A DNA stretch of 64,000 nt from Pseudo-nitzschia pungens (taxonomy: Eukaryota; Bacillariophyta; Bacillariophyceae; Bacillariales; Bacillariaceae), in contig CM074763.1 in NCBI GenBank assembly GCA_037355855.1, forward strand, positions 2,170,001 to 2,234,000. The letters are read 5' to 3'. Made by a program: the position numbers and the translations under genes. The notes below the pieces were generated by a model. It was not told where the DNA came from, made no database searches, and saw nothing but the letters and a program-made list of their open reading frames with translations. Positions 53,591 to 63,517 of this stretch are shown in pieces; the stretch's first letter is position 1; every line of letters begins with the position of its first letter.

Positions 53591-54056
53591 CAGGTGTCAA
53601 GATCTTACGTAGTGGAGTTGTATTCCGCCATCATGGCCTCCATTTTTTCAAAAGTAAGGATACCGGTAACCTTACTCGTAAGGTTTTCCGTATATTTTTT
53701 TGTTGAATAACTTCGTACGGTAGTAAACCTTACTTAGAGTACATTCTAAAAGTACCTTACTACGACAGTACAAGAAGTACCGTACTATTACTAGTACTAC
53801 GTAGTAAATAAAGGCCAAACAAAATCCTTCCGTATTTTTTGATTCTACCGGTAGGCTCATCCCTGGATGAATATAATACTAGTACTGCCAGTACTAGTAC
53901 TAGTAACCAAACCAAATTCTATCCCTATTATTTGAATAGACATGTCCCTCTAGATGAATCTAATACTGCTGCCACTACTACTCGTGTTGGTGTTTCGAAA
54001 ACAAAATTGCGGATAGGATTGAATACAAATGCTAGGCAATTGAGATAAGTGGCTTT
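53591..54056. other. Right flank of the retroelement
   Basis: 466 bp with GTAAGGTT/TACCGGTA words and an ACTAGTACT tract (53876-53905). No gene is seen; the next gene ends at 54057. Confidence 0.55.
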
Positions 54057-57000
54057 CTATTCGATGGAAAACGACAATACTTGAAGTTTTCCGGTAACCT
54101 CGAAGCCATTCAAAATGGGCAACATTTCCGGTTCCTTCAATGATCCAGTGGCATTGACAACAACGCCATCGCTTTTCCTGCTATCGTAATTTAGGCTGAC
54201 AGACCGCAATTGTTCATCTCTCTGTCGCTCGAGAGTTTCAAGAGAGACCACGCAGGTTCCAATTTGTTGCGTACGAGAACCCTTTCTCGGACAATGCATG
54301 ACGCGAAAGCCAACTTTAACGCGACCACCTCCACTCGTTCCGTGTCGAAGCTGCTCGTGAGTGAGTCCTAAATCCAAAAACGCGTCTTCCCAGGTACCCT
54401 CGGTGGATCCACCAAGGATGGGATAGGATTTGTATTGGCTTTTTGACATTCCCCTACGGTGCGACGCAAATACTTCAAAGTAGGGTACCGGTACCTTGTG
54501 TTTACTTTGCTGTAGCGCAGATGACGAGGATTGTTCACTGATGCTTGCGTGGCAGCTCGATAGTCGTTTGATAGTGTTACCATTAAAATAATTCTGCATC
54601 CAAAAACTCCGTCTCCTGCCATGTTTCGAAGGATGAACGAGTCCAGATAACCGTATTTTCATGTGAAGGATTGCGGTCTTGTATCCTTCGAGTCTGGGTT
54701 TCGTTGTGCGGACATCGACATTGACAATTCCATTGTTTCGAATAGAGTCTATGATTCGCGGTGAAAGGGCTAACGTTTCTTTCATCTCCTGCTGGTCTTC
54801 GCCCTCTCCTATTGTTGCTTCATCAAGCGCAGCATCCTGAATCCTGTGGGAGAGATGGTTTGCTGGTTGTGACTCATGTTTCTTTGTGAAGTAATTCGAA
54901 GAGCTGCCATCGTCTGAATATCGAAGATCATCTTCCACAGAACCTACTGCGTCAATGGTCTCGTTGCAAAATACAGGTTCGGTTACGGAACTATCAGTAC
55001 GGATCTGTCGCTGTTTTTGCCTGTCTTGTTCGTCAAGGTAGCTCGATTCGCATCCAATTTTGGGCTTCATCGACTGCGCAGCTTGGGCCATTCTAGTCTC
55101 CAACAAATGAGAGTAGATCTCCTTCCGTAGCAAGGGATGGAGGCATTTACCCGTTACCGACAACAACTCCTGACACTTGCATCGCATACCGGCATCTAGT
55201 ATGAGCAAAGCTTCCCCATATTTTGATACGTCGCCTCCTCCATTCAAGGTTCTTTTCTCCTTACTGGCGTCCTTTCCACCGATGCAGTCGTATCCTCCAC
55301 CGCTTGTAGTCATGTTTTCCATTCCACAGCGTGGACAAAAATAGTCCACATTCTGCCAGGCCCAATCTTGCGGAGTGAGTCCATTGGCGTCCTGGCAGGT
55401 GGTAACAAGGTCCTCCCCTGGCGGACCCGCTGCCACTAGGTGCTCAAGAACTCGGGATACTGAAGGGGAGACAATACCATTTTCAGCGGTGGCGGTGGAG
55501 GCCGCAACGTGCAATGGAATCATTTGATGGATATTTTCTCGAACCAACACTGATTCTGGATACTGTGCCAAGAGCAACCAAACAATGTCTCCATGACGTG
55601 CAAAGTCCTCGTAGCTATCTGTGCATTGGGATGTGTCGTTGCTTTGGTCGTTAGAAGGTTCTACCTCTTCGACCCAGTTCGCCGTACTTGGCATCGTTTT
55701 TCCGCGGAACGATCGCAAATCGCTTGCCATATGAACGGGTAGCCGTCCGGAAGATGGTTGGGCATGAAAGCAGGCCTCGGGGAAGGCATCCACCAGTTTT
55801 TGAACTAGGGACGTAGGTGGAACGGGTCGGACCACGCATGCAAGATGCAGTGGATATACGACGTCGTCAAGTTCCTCGTCGCATTCCCCATCATCGCCAA
55901 CAGTGCACCCTGCTTTTTCTTCGAGAAGGATAAGCTGTAGGTCAATAGGTTGTTTTGCCTCTTCGGGATAAAGCTGGAGGCGTTCCTCGGCCCATTCCCA
56001 ACGTTTTTCCCACAACAATTTCCACAAGGAGCGTTTGGGATAGAAAGCGCAATTTGAAGTGGTACATGATACGGATAATGGAAAAACATCAACGTCGACA
56101 ACTCGAGGAACTGGCCTTCTTTCATATCCGCTGCTAGATTCCTGTCGTTCCTCTTGGACGGATTCGATTTGGGATTGCATATCCTGTAGATCGTCGAGGA
56201 TGAATGCGGAATCCAGCGTGCCACAACGCTTCAATCTCCGTTGCTCCAGTACACTCGCGCGCAGACTCCGTGGTGATGGGTCCTGATGCATCCGTTGTGC
56301 CAGTTGTCGATAAGGTTGTGTCGATTTTATTGTGTTTCGTGTTTTGGAACCACTTCCGATGCTCTGGACAGATCCATTTGCGAAACTGTCTGTGGTGGAT
56401 CCACCTGCTATTGAGCTGTTGCTTTCCTTCCGAGTAGGGAGGTGCCGGACCATAGAATGAAAATGCTCGGTCTCGATCAGTTCCAAATGATTAGATGGGA
56501 AGTCGTTGAGAGCGCTTTTCCGAGAATGATTACTGCTTTTGCCTGAGCCGGAGAGGCTTGCACCCTCATGGTCCACAATCCTCAGAACATCGTCAAAACG
56601 ATCGCTGTTCCAGCTTCTATTGTATTTTGGCTCTATTACGCCGATCCGGTTTGTTTCGATTTGATTCACAGCGTATTGTTGGATGTAATTATCGTCATCT
56701 CGAGGCAGCTGGTCTCGCATTTCTACTACTGTCATTGGTTCACGATTACCATGTTCCTTGTGCTGACTTTCCCGCCGACGAATCTTGCCGTTCCTGTTTT
56801 GTATTTTTCTGTCGATTTTCTGCATCGAAGAAAGGAAACGATCGGCGTCTTGGCTACACATGTCGTCTGCCCACCGGTCGTCTACCCATCGATCGTCGTT
56901 TATGGCGTTATACGGGCGGTTGGAGCTGCTGCTCGCGGGCAATCTCTGGGTTCTCCAAAAGGACGCATCACTGTCGAAGCTGACATCGACGGCGAACGAG

Positions 57001-57068
57001 GGGGGCTCGCTGTAATTTTCCTCCGTTTCAAGAGCATTGTATGTGTCGAATGGTTTGAATTCCTCCAT
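54057..57068 (-). CDS. Ankyrin-like repeat protein with C-terminal C2/copine-like domain
   Basis: 1003 residues, one exon, from the ATG at 57066-57068. The first 350 residues are Ser/Asn-rich and probably disordered (SSSSNRPYNAINDDRW, GSGKSSNHSRKS). The middle, about 350-590, has ankyrin-like helix pairs: YPLHLACVVRPVPPTSLVQKLVDAFPEA, GRLPVHMASDL, VWLLLAQYPESV, MIPLHVAAS, NGLTPQDWAWQN. Then there is a CPRCGMENM...CKC stretch that may bind zinc. The end (about 795-1003) resembles a C2 domain: TAILHMKIRLSGL, VPYFEVFASHRRGMSKSQYKSYPIL, TWEDAFLDL, IGTCVVSLETL; it lacks an obvious full set of Ca-binding Asp residues. A scaffold or lipid-binding role is inferred. The domain calls are by pattern only. 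Confidence 0.7.
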   Translation of the reverse strand: MEEFKPFDTYNALETEENYSEPPSFAVDVSFDSDASFWRTQRLPASSSSNRPYNAINDDRWVDDRWADDMCSQDADRFLSSMQKIDRKIQNRNGKIRRRESQHKEHGNREPMTVVEMRDQLPRDDDNYIQQYAVNQIETNRIGVIEPKYNRSWNSDRFDDVLRIVDHEGASLSGSGKSSNHSRKSALNDFPSNHLELIETEHFHSMVRHLPTRKESNSSIAGGSTTDSFANGSVQSIGSGSKTRNTIKSTQPYRQLAQRMHQDPSPRSLRASVLEQRRLKRCGTLDSAFILDDLQDMQSQIESVQEERQESSSGYERRPVPRVVDVDVFPLSVSCTTSNCAFYPKRSLWKLLWEKRWEWAEERLQLYPEEAKQPIDLQLILLEEKAGCTVGDDGECDEELDDVVYPLHLACVVRPVPPTSLVQKLVDAFPEACFHAQPSSGRLPVHMASDLRSFRGKTMPSTANWVEEVEPSNDQSNDTSQCTDSYEDFARHGDIVWLLLAQYPESVLVRENIHQMIPLHVAASTATAENGIVSPSVSRVLEHLVAAGPPGEDLVTTCQDANGLTPQDWAWQNVDYFCPRCGMENMTTSGGGYDCIGGKDASKEKRTLNGGGDVSKYGEALLILDAGMRCKCQELLSVTGKCLHPLLRKEIYSHLLETRMAQAAQSMKPKIGCESSYLDEQDRQKQRQIRTDSSVTEPVFCNETIDAVGSVEDDLRYSDDGSSSNYFTKKHESQPANHLSHRIQDAALDEATIGEGEDQQEMKETLALSPRIIDSIRNNGIVNVDVRTTKPRLEGYKTAILHMKIRLSGLVHPSKHGRRRSFWMQNYFNGNTIKRLSSCHASISEQSSSSALQQSKHKVPVPYFEVFASHRRGMSKSQYKSYPILGGSTEGTWEDAFLDLGLTHEQLRHGTSGGGRVKVGFRVMHCPRKGSRTQQIGTCVVSLETLERQRDEQLRSVSLNYDSRKSDGVVVNATGSLKEPEMLPILNGFEVTGKLQVLSFSIE

Positions 57069-58078
57069 CTCTTTATTGGGAATCGTACCAGTATCCCAAG
57101 TTCAAATTTTCAGGATGGGTTGTAACGTGCCGAATGGATTGCGCTGGTAGGCAAACGCGAAAGGAGAGTCAGCCACTCTGCACGTGCAACTGACAAACAT
57201 CAAATTAGGCCGGAAACGAATTTTGTAGCTTGCACAGCGACTGAGCAAATCCATTCATACCGATGGGAGACCGCATGGATGGTACGTTGATTGCAAGTTC
57301 GGTTCGGTGCGGTGCGGTGCGACTCGGTGTGGTGCAGTGCGGTGCATGTAGTCGACAGCTCTTATGTTCCAAGAAAATACCTCACATTTATTATTGTTAT
57401 TATTATTTCGAGGGATTTTGAAAACTCAGGACGATGACGACCTCCACGCACGGTGATACCAACCACCAGCTCCAGGGCATAATCTTCTAATATGCTTTGT
57501 CAGGAGGATGGGTGTTCCCAGCTTCACTCTCAACGGAATACAAATTCTTCCCAAATTGTGACCTACTTCGTACTTCGTACATGATATTTTGCGTCTGTTA
57601 GATCCGAAAGAAAACGAAGCGACAGTTGGAGAAGATTTTCGGAATACGAAGTAATTGTTATGAATTCATCTTGTTTTTGTCTTTTATCCAACGGCTGGCG
57701 AATGTCGTTCAAGTACCGCGTCCATCTTTTTCTCCATCTAATTCTACCGTAACGTTAATTCTTGTTCACCAACGGATAAGAATCACTTTCAAAATTGTCC
57801 AACCGTATCGCCGTCTTCAATACCCTCGTATTATTCTATCGCTATTATCGAAGAATTTTTTTAAAATTATTTAAAATTTAAAAAAAATACAGCAGCTGCA
57901 AGTAATAATCTTACGAAGAATTATTTTGAGCGATTTCCGATTGAAAATTTAATGCACATTCATAAAACACATAAAAATAATAGAAGTGCACCCAACGGAT
58001 GTGCATTGCTTAATTTCAACGGACAGGGCCCATTTTGGAATTTTGAATCCTTATCAGAAACTTTCTGTTTAGCCACTA

Positions 58079-58169
58079 CTACGGAATTCCTATCAGCTGT
58101 CCCCCGGTTTCCGTAGAAATAAGTAGTTGAGGATGTAGAACCGGGGGACAGCTGATAGGAACTTTGTAG
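58079..58169. mobile_element. 91-bp foldback MITE, copy 2
   Basis: Same length and loop as the 13561 copy, with changes in the last 10 bp of the right arm (AACTTTGTAG). TA lies on both sides (58077-58078 and 58170-58171). Confidence 0.9.
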
Positions 58170-58345
58170 TATTGAATAACCTTACCCGCCCCTTCATCTA
58201 GATTCACTATGCGCGTAGCGTATTTTTTTTAGAAGATTCTATTATTTTGCGCACCGTTTGTCAATCAGAAAGTTCTCAAAAATGTGTGTAAAGTGTGAAC
58301 GCAGTTGAATGTTACCGTAACCTTACCCCCGAGGTCCAATTTCCA

Positions 58346-58373
58346 GGAGGAAAGCTGTTAGGAATTTAGTAGT
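58346..58373. mobile_element. Possible half-copy of the foldback MITE
   Basis: AGGAGGAAAGCTGTTAGGAA and the following TTTAGTAG resemble the right arm of the 91-bp MITE (GGGGGACAGCTGATAGGAATT...GTAG). The left arm is not recognisable. It may be a remnant. Confidence 0.45.
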
Positions 58374-58804
58374 ACCGTAACCTTAGTCTGTGTACGTGTA
58401 AGTGTTAAGCACTAGTAATCTTAATTTCCGATTTAGTGATAGCTCCGTAACGAAATGTGTACGAAACATTATTTTTTCAAATACTTAATGTTAAAATGTG
58501 ATCGTAGAATGAATCAATCAATTATCGTTGAAACTCCGGGGTCCCCATAAATCGGGAGAAAACAAACGAAAAAATCCTTCCTGCTTCCTACAAGGGAGGC
58601 ATAAACCCTTCCATCACCGAACAGTATTTGTACCTGGCCGCTTCAACGTAATTTGTAGAAGTGATTCTGTTGAGGACAATCACATCGAATATGAATATCC
58701 AATTCAATGCATCACGTCGTAACTACAATGTATATTATTTATCATCCAATAAATTATTGTAACAGTACTGGTGCTATTGAACCCATTGCAACTTACGTTG
58801 GAAT

Positions 58805-61676
58805 ATGGTTTCTTCAATCCGCAACTTCTTCCACAAGTCCAAGAATGAAAAAGAAAATATGCACGCTGCCGGATGTTCGCCAGTTGGGATTCTTTCAAGA
58901 ATACTATTATTGTCTATGGTATCAATTGCGCATGGCAATATCATGTTCGAGACGCCTGTAGATCTTGGCGAGGTTTCAATCGCGGGGCATTGCTTATATG
59001 ATGATCCGATGAATAGCACGGACTACCAGTTGTGCAAAGAGTACCGACACATTCAAAATGACGAGAAAGGATGGAACTATTGGAGCATGAAGATTGATTG
59101 TTGGAGAAAACATAGCGGAAATTTCTCAAAAAGATTTTCTTGTATGAATTACTTGCCTTTTGGAGAAAGTCTTGCCGGCCACTGTCTAAATCAAGTCACT
59201 CCCAATAGATTCGAAACGTATATTTTGATGATTACCGACACGGCCGACTGTGCCACCAACAAGATAATTTGTGAAGACTTTATTGGTGGATCCTTTGACC
59301 CGTGGCTTTCGGATGCTGGCTGCCAGCCATATGCTACCGACATGACTCATATAAAAAAAGAAGCAAATCATAACAAGATCACGGTACCGGAAACCTGGTC
59401 GACCGACAACGGCAGCAACTACAACAATTACGAGACAGAGGTGGCTCCAACAGGATGCCTAGAGTACTTAACGTCTCCAGTGGCTATTCGATGTCCTCCT
59501 TTTACGAATATGAATGTAAATTATGGAGGCAAAACAATCAAGTGTGGGCACGATGTTTCGCTGGAACAGGCTGCCACTCCACCCGCAGTGACCGTGAGAC
59601 CGGATCGTATCGACCCCAACGGATTCTATTCGTTGCTGTTGGTTGCTACTTCGACCAGCAACCAAAGGGTCTCGAGCGCTGTTGCCTCTAGGTATCCAAT
59701 TCTGCACTACGGCGCCATTAACGTTCCGGGGTCTTCACTTCGGGACGGATTCTCCCTTTCCAATGGCGAAGAGGCAGACGTTTTTTTTGCGTACCTTGGG
59801 CCAGATCCACCTGCGCCCACCGATCCGTGGGCTCCGCCTGATGTCGACCGTACCCTATTTGTGTATGAATTCATGTTGCAACACCAAGAGGGGGGAAAAC
59901 TAGACGTCGTCCCCACCATCGAATCCAACAGCAACTTTGACTACGAGGCATTCTTGGGATATCATCGCAATGAAACAGGTAGCAGTAAACTCGAGGAGTA
60001 CGTCGTTTCCTCAACCTCCTTTCGATCGGGATGGTGTTTGGAAGGCCAGAATGGTGCATACGAGGACCCGGAGATTCCCACGGACATTTTAATCGAATCA
60101 TTCGACGATCCGAAATTTGAATGGGAGTGGTACACGTACCGGTACGCGACCGAGAGTTCAGATTCCGAATTGTCTCAGAGCATAGCCCAAGCTGGAGGAG
60201 AACAGGCTTCGATGAAGATTGTGGATGGCGTGATGATTCTTCGCTTCAATAGTTCGTCTTCCGATATGAACACAGAAATAATGGGATCGGAGTCGACACT
60301 GAATTCGAACTGGACCGAAAACATTTACGACGACGACGACGACGACGACTCCTCGGTTGACCGAACTTCATTACCGAGGTCTAATGTATTGACCGTTATC
60401 GCCCGGGGGCTATTTCCAGACCTATCCGAATGCGATGGGTTAAAGTTAGTTGTCAAAAAGACCTCGACCGAAGAAAACGGTTCCTACGACTCGTTCCGAA
60501 TCGGTTTTGGATCCAAACAGAGGGATGACTGGCATTCCGCCGTTGGGTATGTAGCAAATCTTACCGTGCCATCACCCACCATGGCGAGGACCACGGATAA
60601 CAGTGGGTTCACGGAGGTTGTCATCCCCTTCGAAGAATTTTCTCTCGATTGGGATATCGATACCGGAACGGAACAATTGCCGTGTTCGGACGACTCGACC
60701 AAATATCCGGACAAACCCGCCCTGCAGAAAATGGAAACCCTAACCATCACGGCGGGTTGGACAGAGGAATACTCGGAAATGCATATCAAATCAATTAGCG
60801 GGACCGGGTGCGACGGCAGTTCAGATTCGAATGTGATACAAAGCAATTGGACGTGCAGTACATGGAACGGCAATGAACCTCCTGCTTCTGATGAGATTCT
60901 CATCGAAACCTTCTCGGATCCCTCTTTCCATTGGATGACCATAAACGACCCTATTATGGGAGGAGAGTCATATAGCAGCGTGTCAATAACCGGAGGAACG
61001 GCTGTCTTCGCTGGCGAGGTGAAATTCGCACAAGTTTTGGGTGGTACGTACAAGTACCCCCTTCGCAGTTGTGTGTGACCCCTTTCGTTTTCCATCATTG
61101 GTATTGCTCACAACGTGCCCATACCTCATACCCCCATGGATTTTGATGCTTTTACCTTTCTTATTTTCAGAACCAGGATTCGTTCGGATGGAAACGAGAG
61201 GTGGAACCTATCCGGATGTTTCGTGCTGCAATTCCCTCAAGTTGTCTGTCATGGCCACGGAAGCATACGAGGGCTACCGTGTTACCTTTGGAGACAAGTG
61301 GGCCTACAAAGCCGACTTCGATCCACCGGTAGGCACCTACCACGACGTCGTGATTCCATTCCACAAGTTTACGGTTCAATGGTACGAGCAAACAGGGCCG
61401 AAAACGGTGGCGTGCACCGAAGATCCCGCATTTTGTCTAGAAACACTCGAAAGCATGGGATCCATTGCCTTGTTGGGAGAGGGAGTTGGGGGGAAGGTCG
61501 ATCTGCGCGTCAAATCGATCCGTGCTGTGGGTTGTTCTCCTACTGGTCAACAGGATAGCACGACCAGTGTCGGTGCCGACGATGTTTCCTCCGTCTCGCG
61601 CCGGAGTGCGATGCTGGCAATAAAAACGATTCCAACTGTGTTGCTCGCTATGGCAAGTGTTTTTCACCTCTTCTGA
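58805..61676 (+). CDS. Secreted PEBP-like plus tandem CIA30-domain protein, two exons
   Basis: Exon 1 is 58805-61043 and exon 2 is 61171-61676. The 127-bp intron is G|GTACGT...TTTCAG|AA, phase 1; joining restores VKFAQVLGEPGFVRME, a CIA30 core. Total 914 residues. A signal-peptide-like stretch (ILSRILLLSMVSIAHG) starts near residue 29, so Met19 (58859) may be the true start. A Cys-rich N-terminal region (about 50-240) is followed by a PEBP-like domain (about 258-365: FYSLLLVATST, LHYGAINVPG, FFAYLGPDPPAP, RTLFVYEFMLQ). Two CIA30/NDUFAF1-type beta domains follow (about 427-670 and 697-870), starting ILIESFDDPKFEW and ILIETFSDPSFHW. The end is hydrophobic (AIKTIPTVLLAMASVFHLF), as for a GPI anchor or TM. 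CIA30 domains occur in complex I assembly and in secreted proteins. The role here is unknown. Confidence 0.8.
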
Positions 61677-62137
61677 ATGCCGTCGGCGTCCAAAGGATGT
61701 TTAGTGTTTTCCGTATTGCGTACAGATGCCTTTCTTGCCACAAAAACAAGCGCTTTCGATTTTTTTAATCTGCTTTTAAATCTGGAAATGAATCCATATG
61801 GATAGCAGGGGTCATAATAATAAAGGGGTGCGACACTGCGCGAAGGAAAAAATTACCTATGCGTGGGACAAATAACAAAACCTGTACCTGAGATTTTTTT
61901 TCATTTTTGTTTTTAACTAACAAACACTAGTTAAAATACCTTAACTTCAGATAGTAATAACTCAGTCAAAAATCAATTCTAATCTTTATTTCAAATACCT
62001 GCATTATAGTTTAAAGTGTTGTAAACAAGAATATTCAATAAAAATGAGGTTTTGAATGAGTCTAAAGTCATCTATTACTGATACCAGATTGTAGGCCATT
62101 TTTTTCTTCAGACGTGCTTGGTACGACGTACAAATTG

Positions 62138-62216
62138 TCAGTCATGCACCCAGCTCGCCAGTCATGCACCCAACTTCGCCAGTCATGCACCAAAATTTGC
62201 CAGTCATGCACCCAAA
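62138..62216 (+). repeat. Tandem repeat, about 21 bp x 4 (CAGTCATGCACCCA)
   Basis: Four units share CAGTCATGCACC followed by a variable CAGCTCGC/CAACTTCGC/AAAATTTGC spacer. They sit in an otherwise AT-rich region just before the MITE cluster. Confidence 0.9.
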
Positions 62217-62285
62217 AAGGCCGTAAATGAATCATATGTTTTATACCTAAGACGGGTATCTTCCAAGAAAAAAGCCTAAAAAAGG

Positions 62286-62369
62286 CCTACAGCTGTCCTC
62301 AAGTCCACGTAGAAATTAGTTATAACAAAGGTACGTAGAACCGACGGACAGCTATTAGGAATTTTGTAG
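62286..62369. mobile_element. Degraded copy of the foldback MITE
   Basis: It keeps the loop pattern (ACGTAGAAATTAGTTATAA...ACGTAGAACC) and the right arm (GACAGCTATTAGGAATTTTGTAG, followed by TA). The left arm is shortened and altered. It lies 51 bp from an intact copy. Confidence 0.7.
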
Positions 62370-62420
62370 TAACAGATAAGATTACCGTACAGAGCTGTTA
62401 TATCACCTCTCTAGAGCTTA

Positions 62421-62511
62421 CTACGGAATTCTTATCAGCTGTCCCCCGGCTTCCGTAGAAATGAGTAGTTGGGGATGTAGAACTGGGGGACAGCTGATAG
62501 GAATTTTGTAG
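62421..62511. mobile_element. 91-bp foldback MITE, copy 3
   Basis: Terminal inverted repeats CTACGGAATTCTTATCAGCT... and the matching right arm, with a few mismatches. TA flanks both sides (62419-62420 and 62512-62513). Length equals copies 1 and 2. Confidence 0.9.
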
Positions 62512-62538
62512 TAACAGTAATTAATTGAATAATGCACT

Positions 62539-63253
62539 GGAGCGCCCGGTAATAACAATTTTTCGGGGAAAAAAAATGAAGGTGGGCTTATTGTTTGATT
62601 GACACGCTCAATAAAAATCAGATCGGCAATAATAAAATAGCTGAACCGAAATAAAAATTAGGGAAACACGTGCCAATCTGAAGAACATTAATGAAAAAAT
62701 CTGATTTTGATTCGCAGAATTAATCGTTATTAATTAAAATAAATAAAAATTAAAAATCAAAAATAAAAATTAATTAATATCAAAAATTAAAAATTAAAAT
62801 TAATTAATATTAATTAATATTAAAAAAATTAAAAATCAAAAATTAATTAACGAATATCATTTAATTTTTTTTGATAACCCCCTTGAGATAATGCTATTGT
62901 GTTCCTTGTTGCTGACGGACCTTCAGGGCAATATTAAAAAATTAAAACAAGAACGTATTAATTAATTTTTGATTTTTAATTTTTTTTAATATTAATTAAT
63001 ATTAATTTTTGATTTTTAATATTTATTAATTTTAATTTTTAATTTTTGATATTTATTAATTTTAATTAACAATAATATATTCTGCGAATCAGAATTAGAT
63101 TTATTACTAGTGTTGTTTATTTTGTTATACTAATTTTTTATTTCCATTTAGCTTTTATATTATTGCCGCTTTAATTTTTTATGAGCCTGACAGTCAATAA
63201 TTCCCTCTCGATTTCTTTTTTTTCCGCGAAAAATAGTCATTACCGGGCGCTCC
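62539..63253. mobile_element. 715-bp AT-rich foldback element
   Basis: The ends are inverted: GGAGCGCCCGGTAAT at 62539 and ATTACCGGGCGCTCC ending at 63253. Similarity continues inward through TTTTTCG.GG, the AATAAAA..GCT..A..GAAATAAAAA segment and TTCTGCGAATC (near 62707 and 63079), so most of the element is two long arms. The centre is ATTAATTAAT-type sequence around a unique core (about 62880-62935). No ORF. This is a non-autonomous foldback/MITE-like element; the superfamily is not clear and no target duplication was identified. Confidence 0.8.
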
Positions 63254-63517
63254 TGTAATTACGTATTCTTAAAAGTAACACGGACAGCAATTAATCCTCT
63301 GTTTTGGAGTTTTCTCATCGAGTTTTCTCACACAATTTAAAAAATACAGTAACTTTTTACAGAAATTGAGATTGAAATTACGAAAAAGAATACTACTCCG
63401 CAATAATTTATTTCAGGTACGGTAACTTAGTCCTGCGTCCTGGAAAACCATCCTATTCATTACTTATTATTTTGACAGCTCCGGAATCTTTGCGGTAGAA
63501 AGGGCGACACGGATGCA

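Larger units (their letters stand above)
57069..58804. other. Intergenic, 1.7 kb, between divergent genes
   Basis: No gene is supported. It has a GGTGC pentamer cluster (57305-57345), an AT-rich stretch (57850-58000), an intact MITE copy (58079-58169) and a partial MITE half at about 58346-58373. Confidence 0.55.
61677..63517. other. Repeat-rich intergenic region, 1.84 kb
   Basis: It holds a 21-bp tandem array (62138-62216), a degraded MITE (62286-62369), an intact MITE (62421-62511) and a 715-bp AT-rich foldback element (62539-63253). No protein-coding gene is seen. Confidence 0.6.

Noticed and set aside
62740..63070. Replication origin or centromere-like AT block
   Set aside because: The AT-rich words form two inverted arms with GC-rich tips, so a foldback element explains them better.
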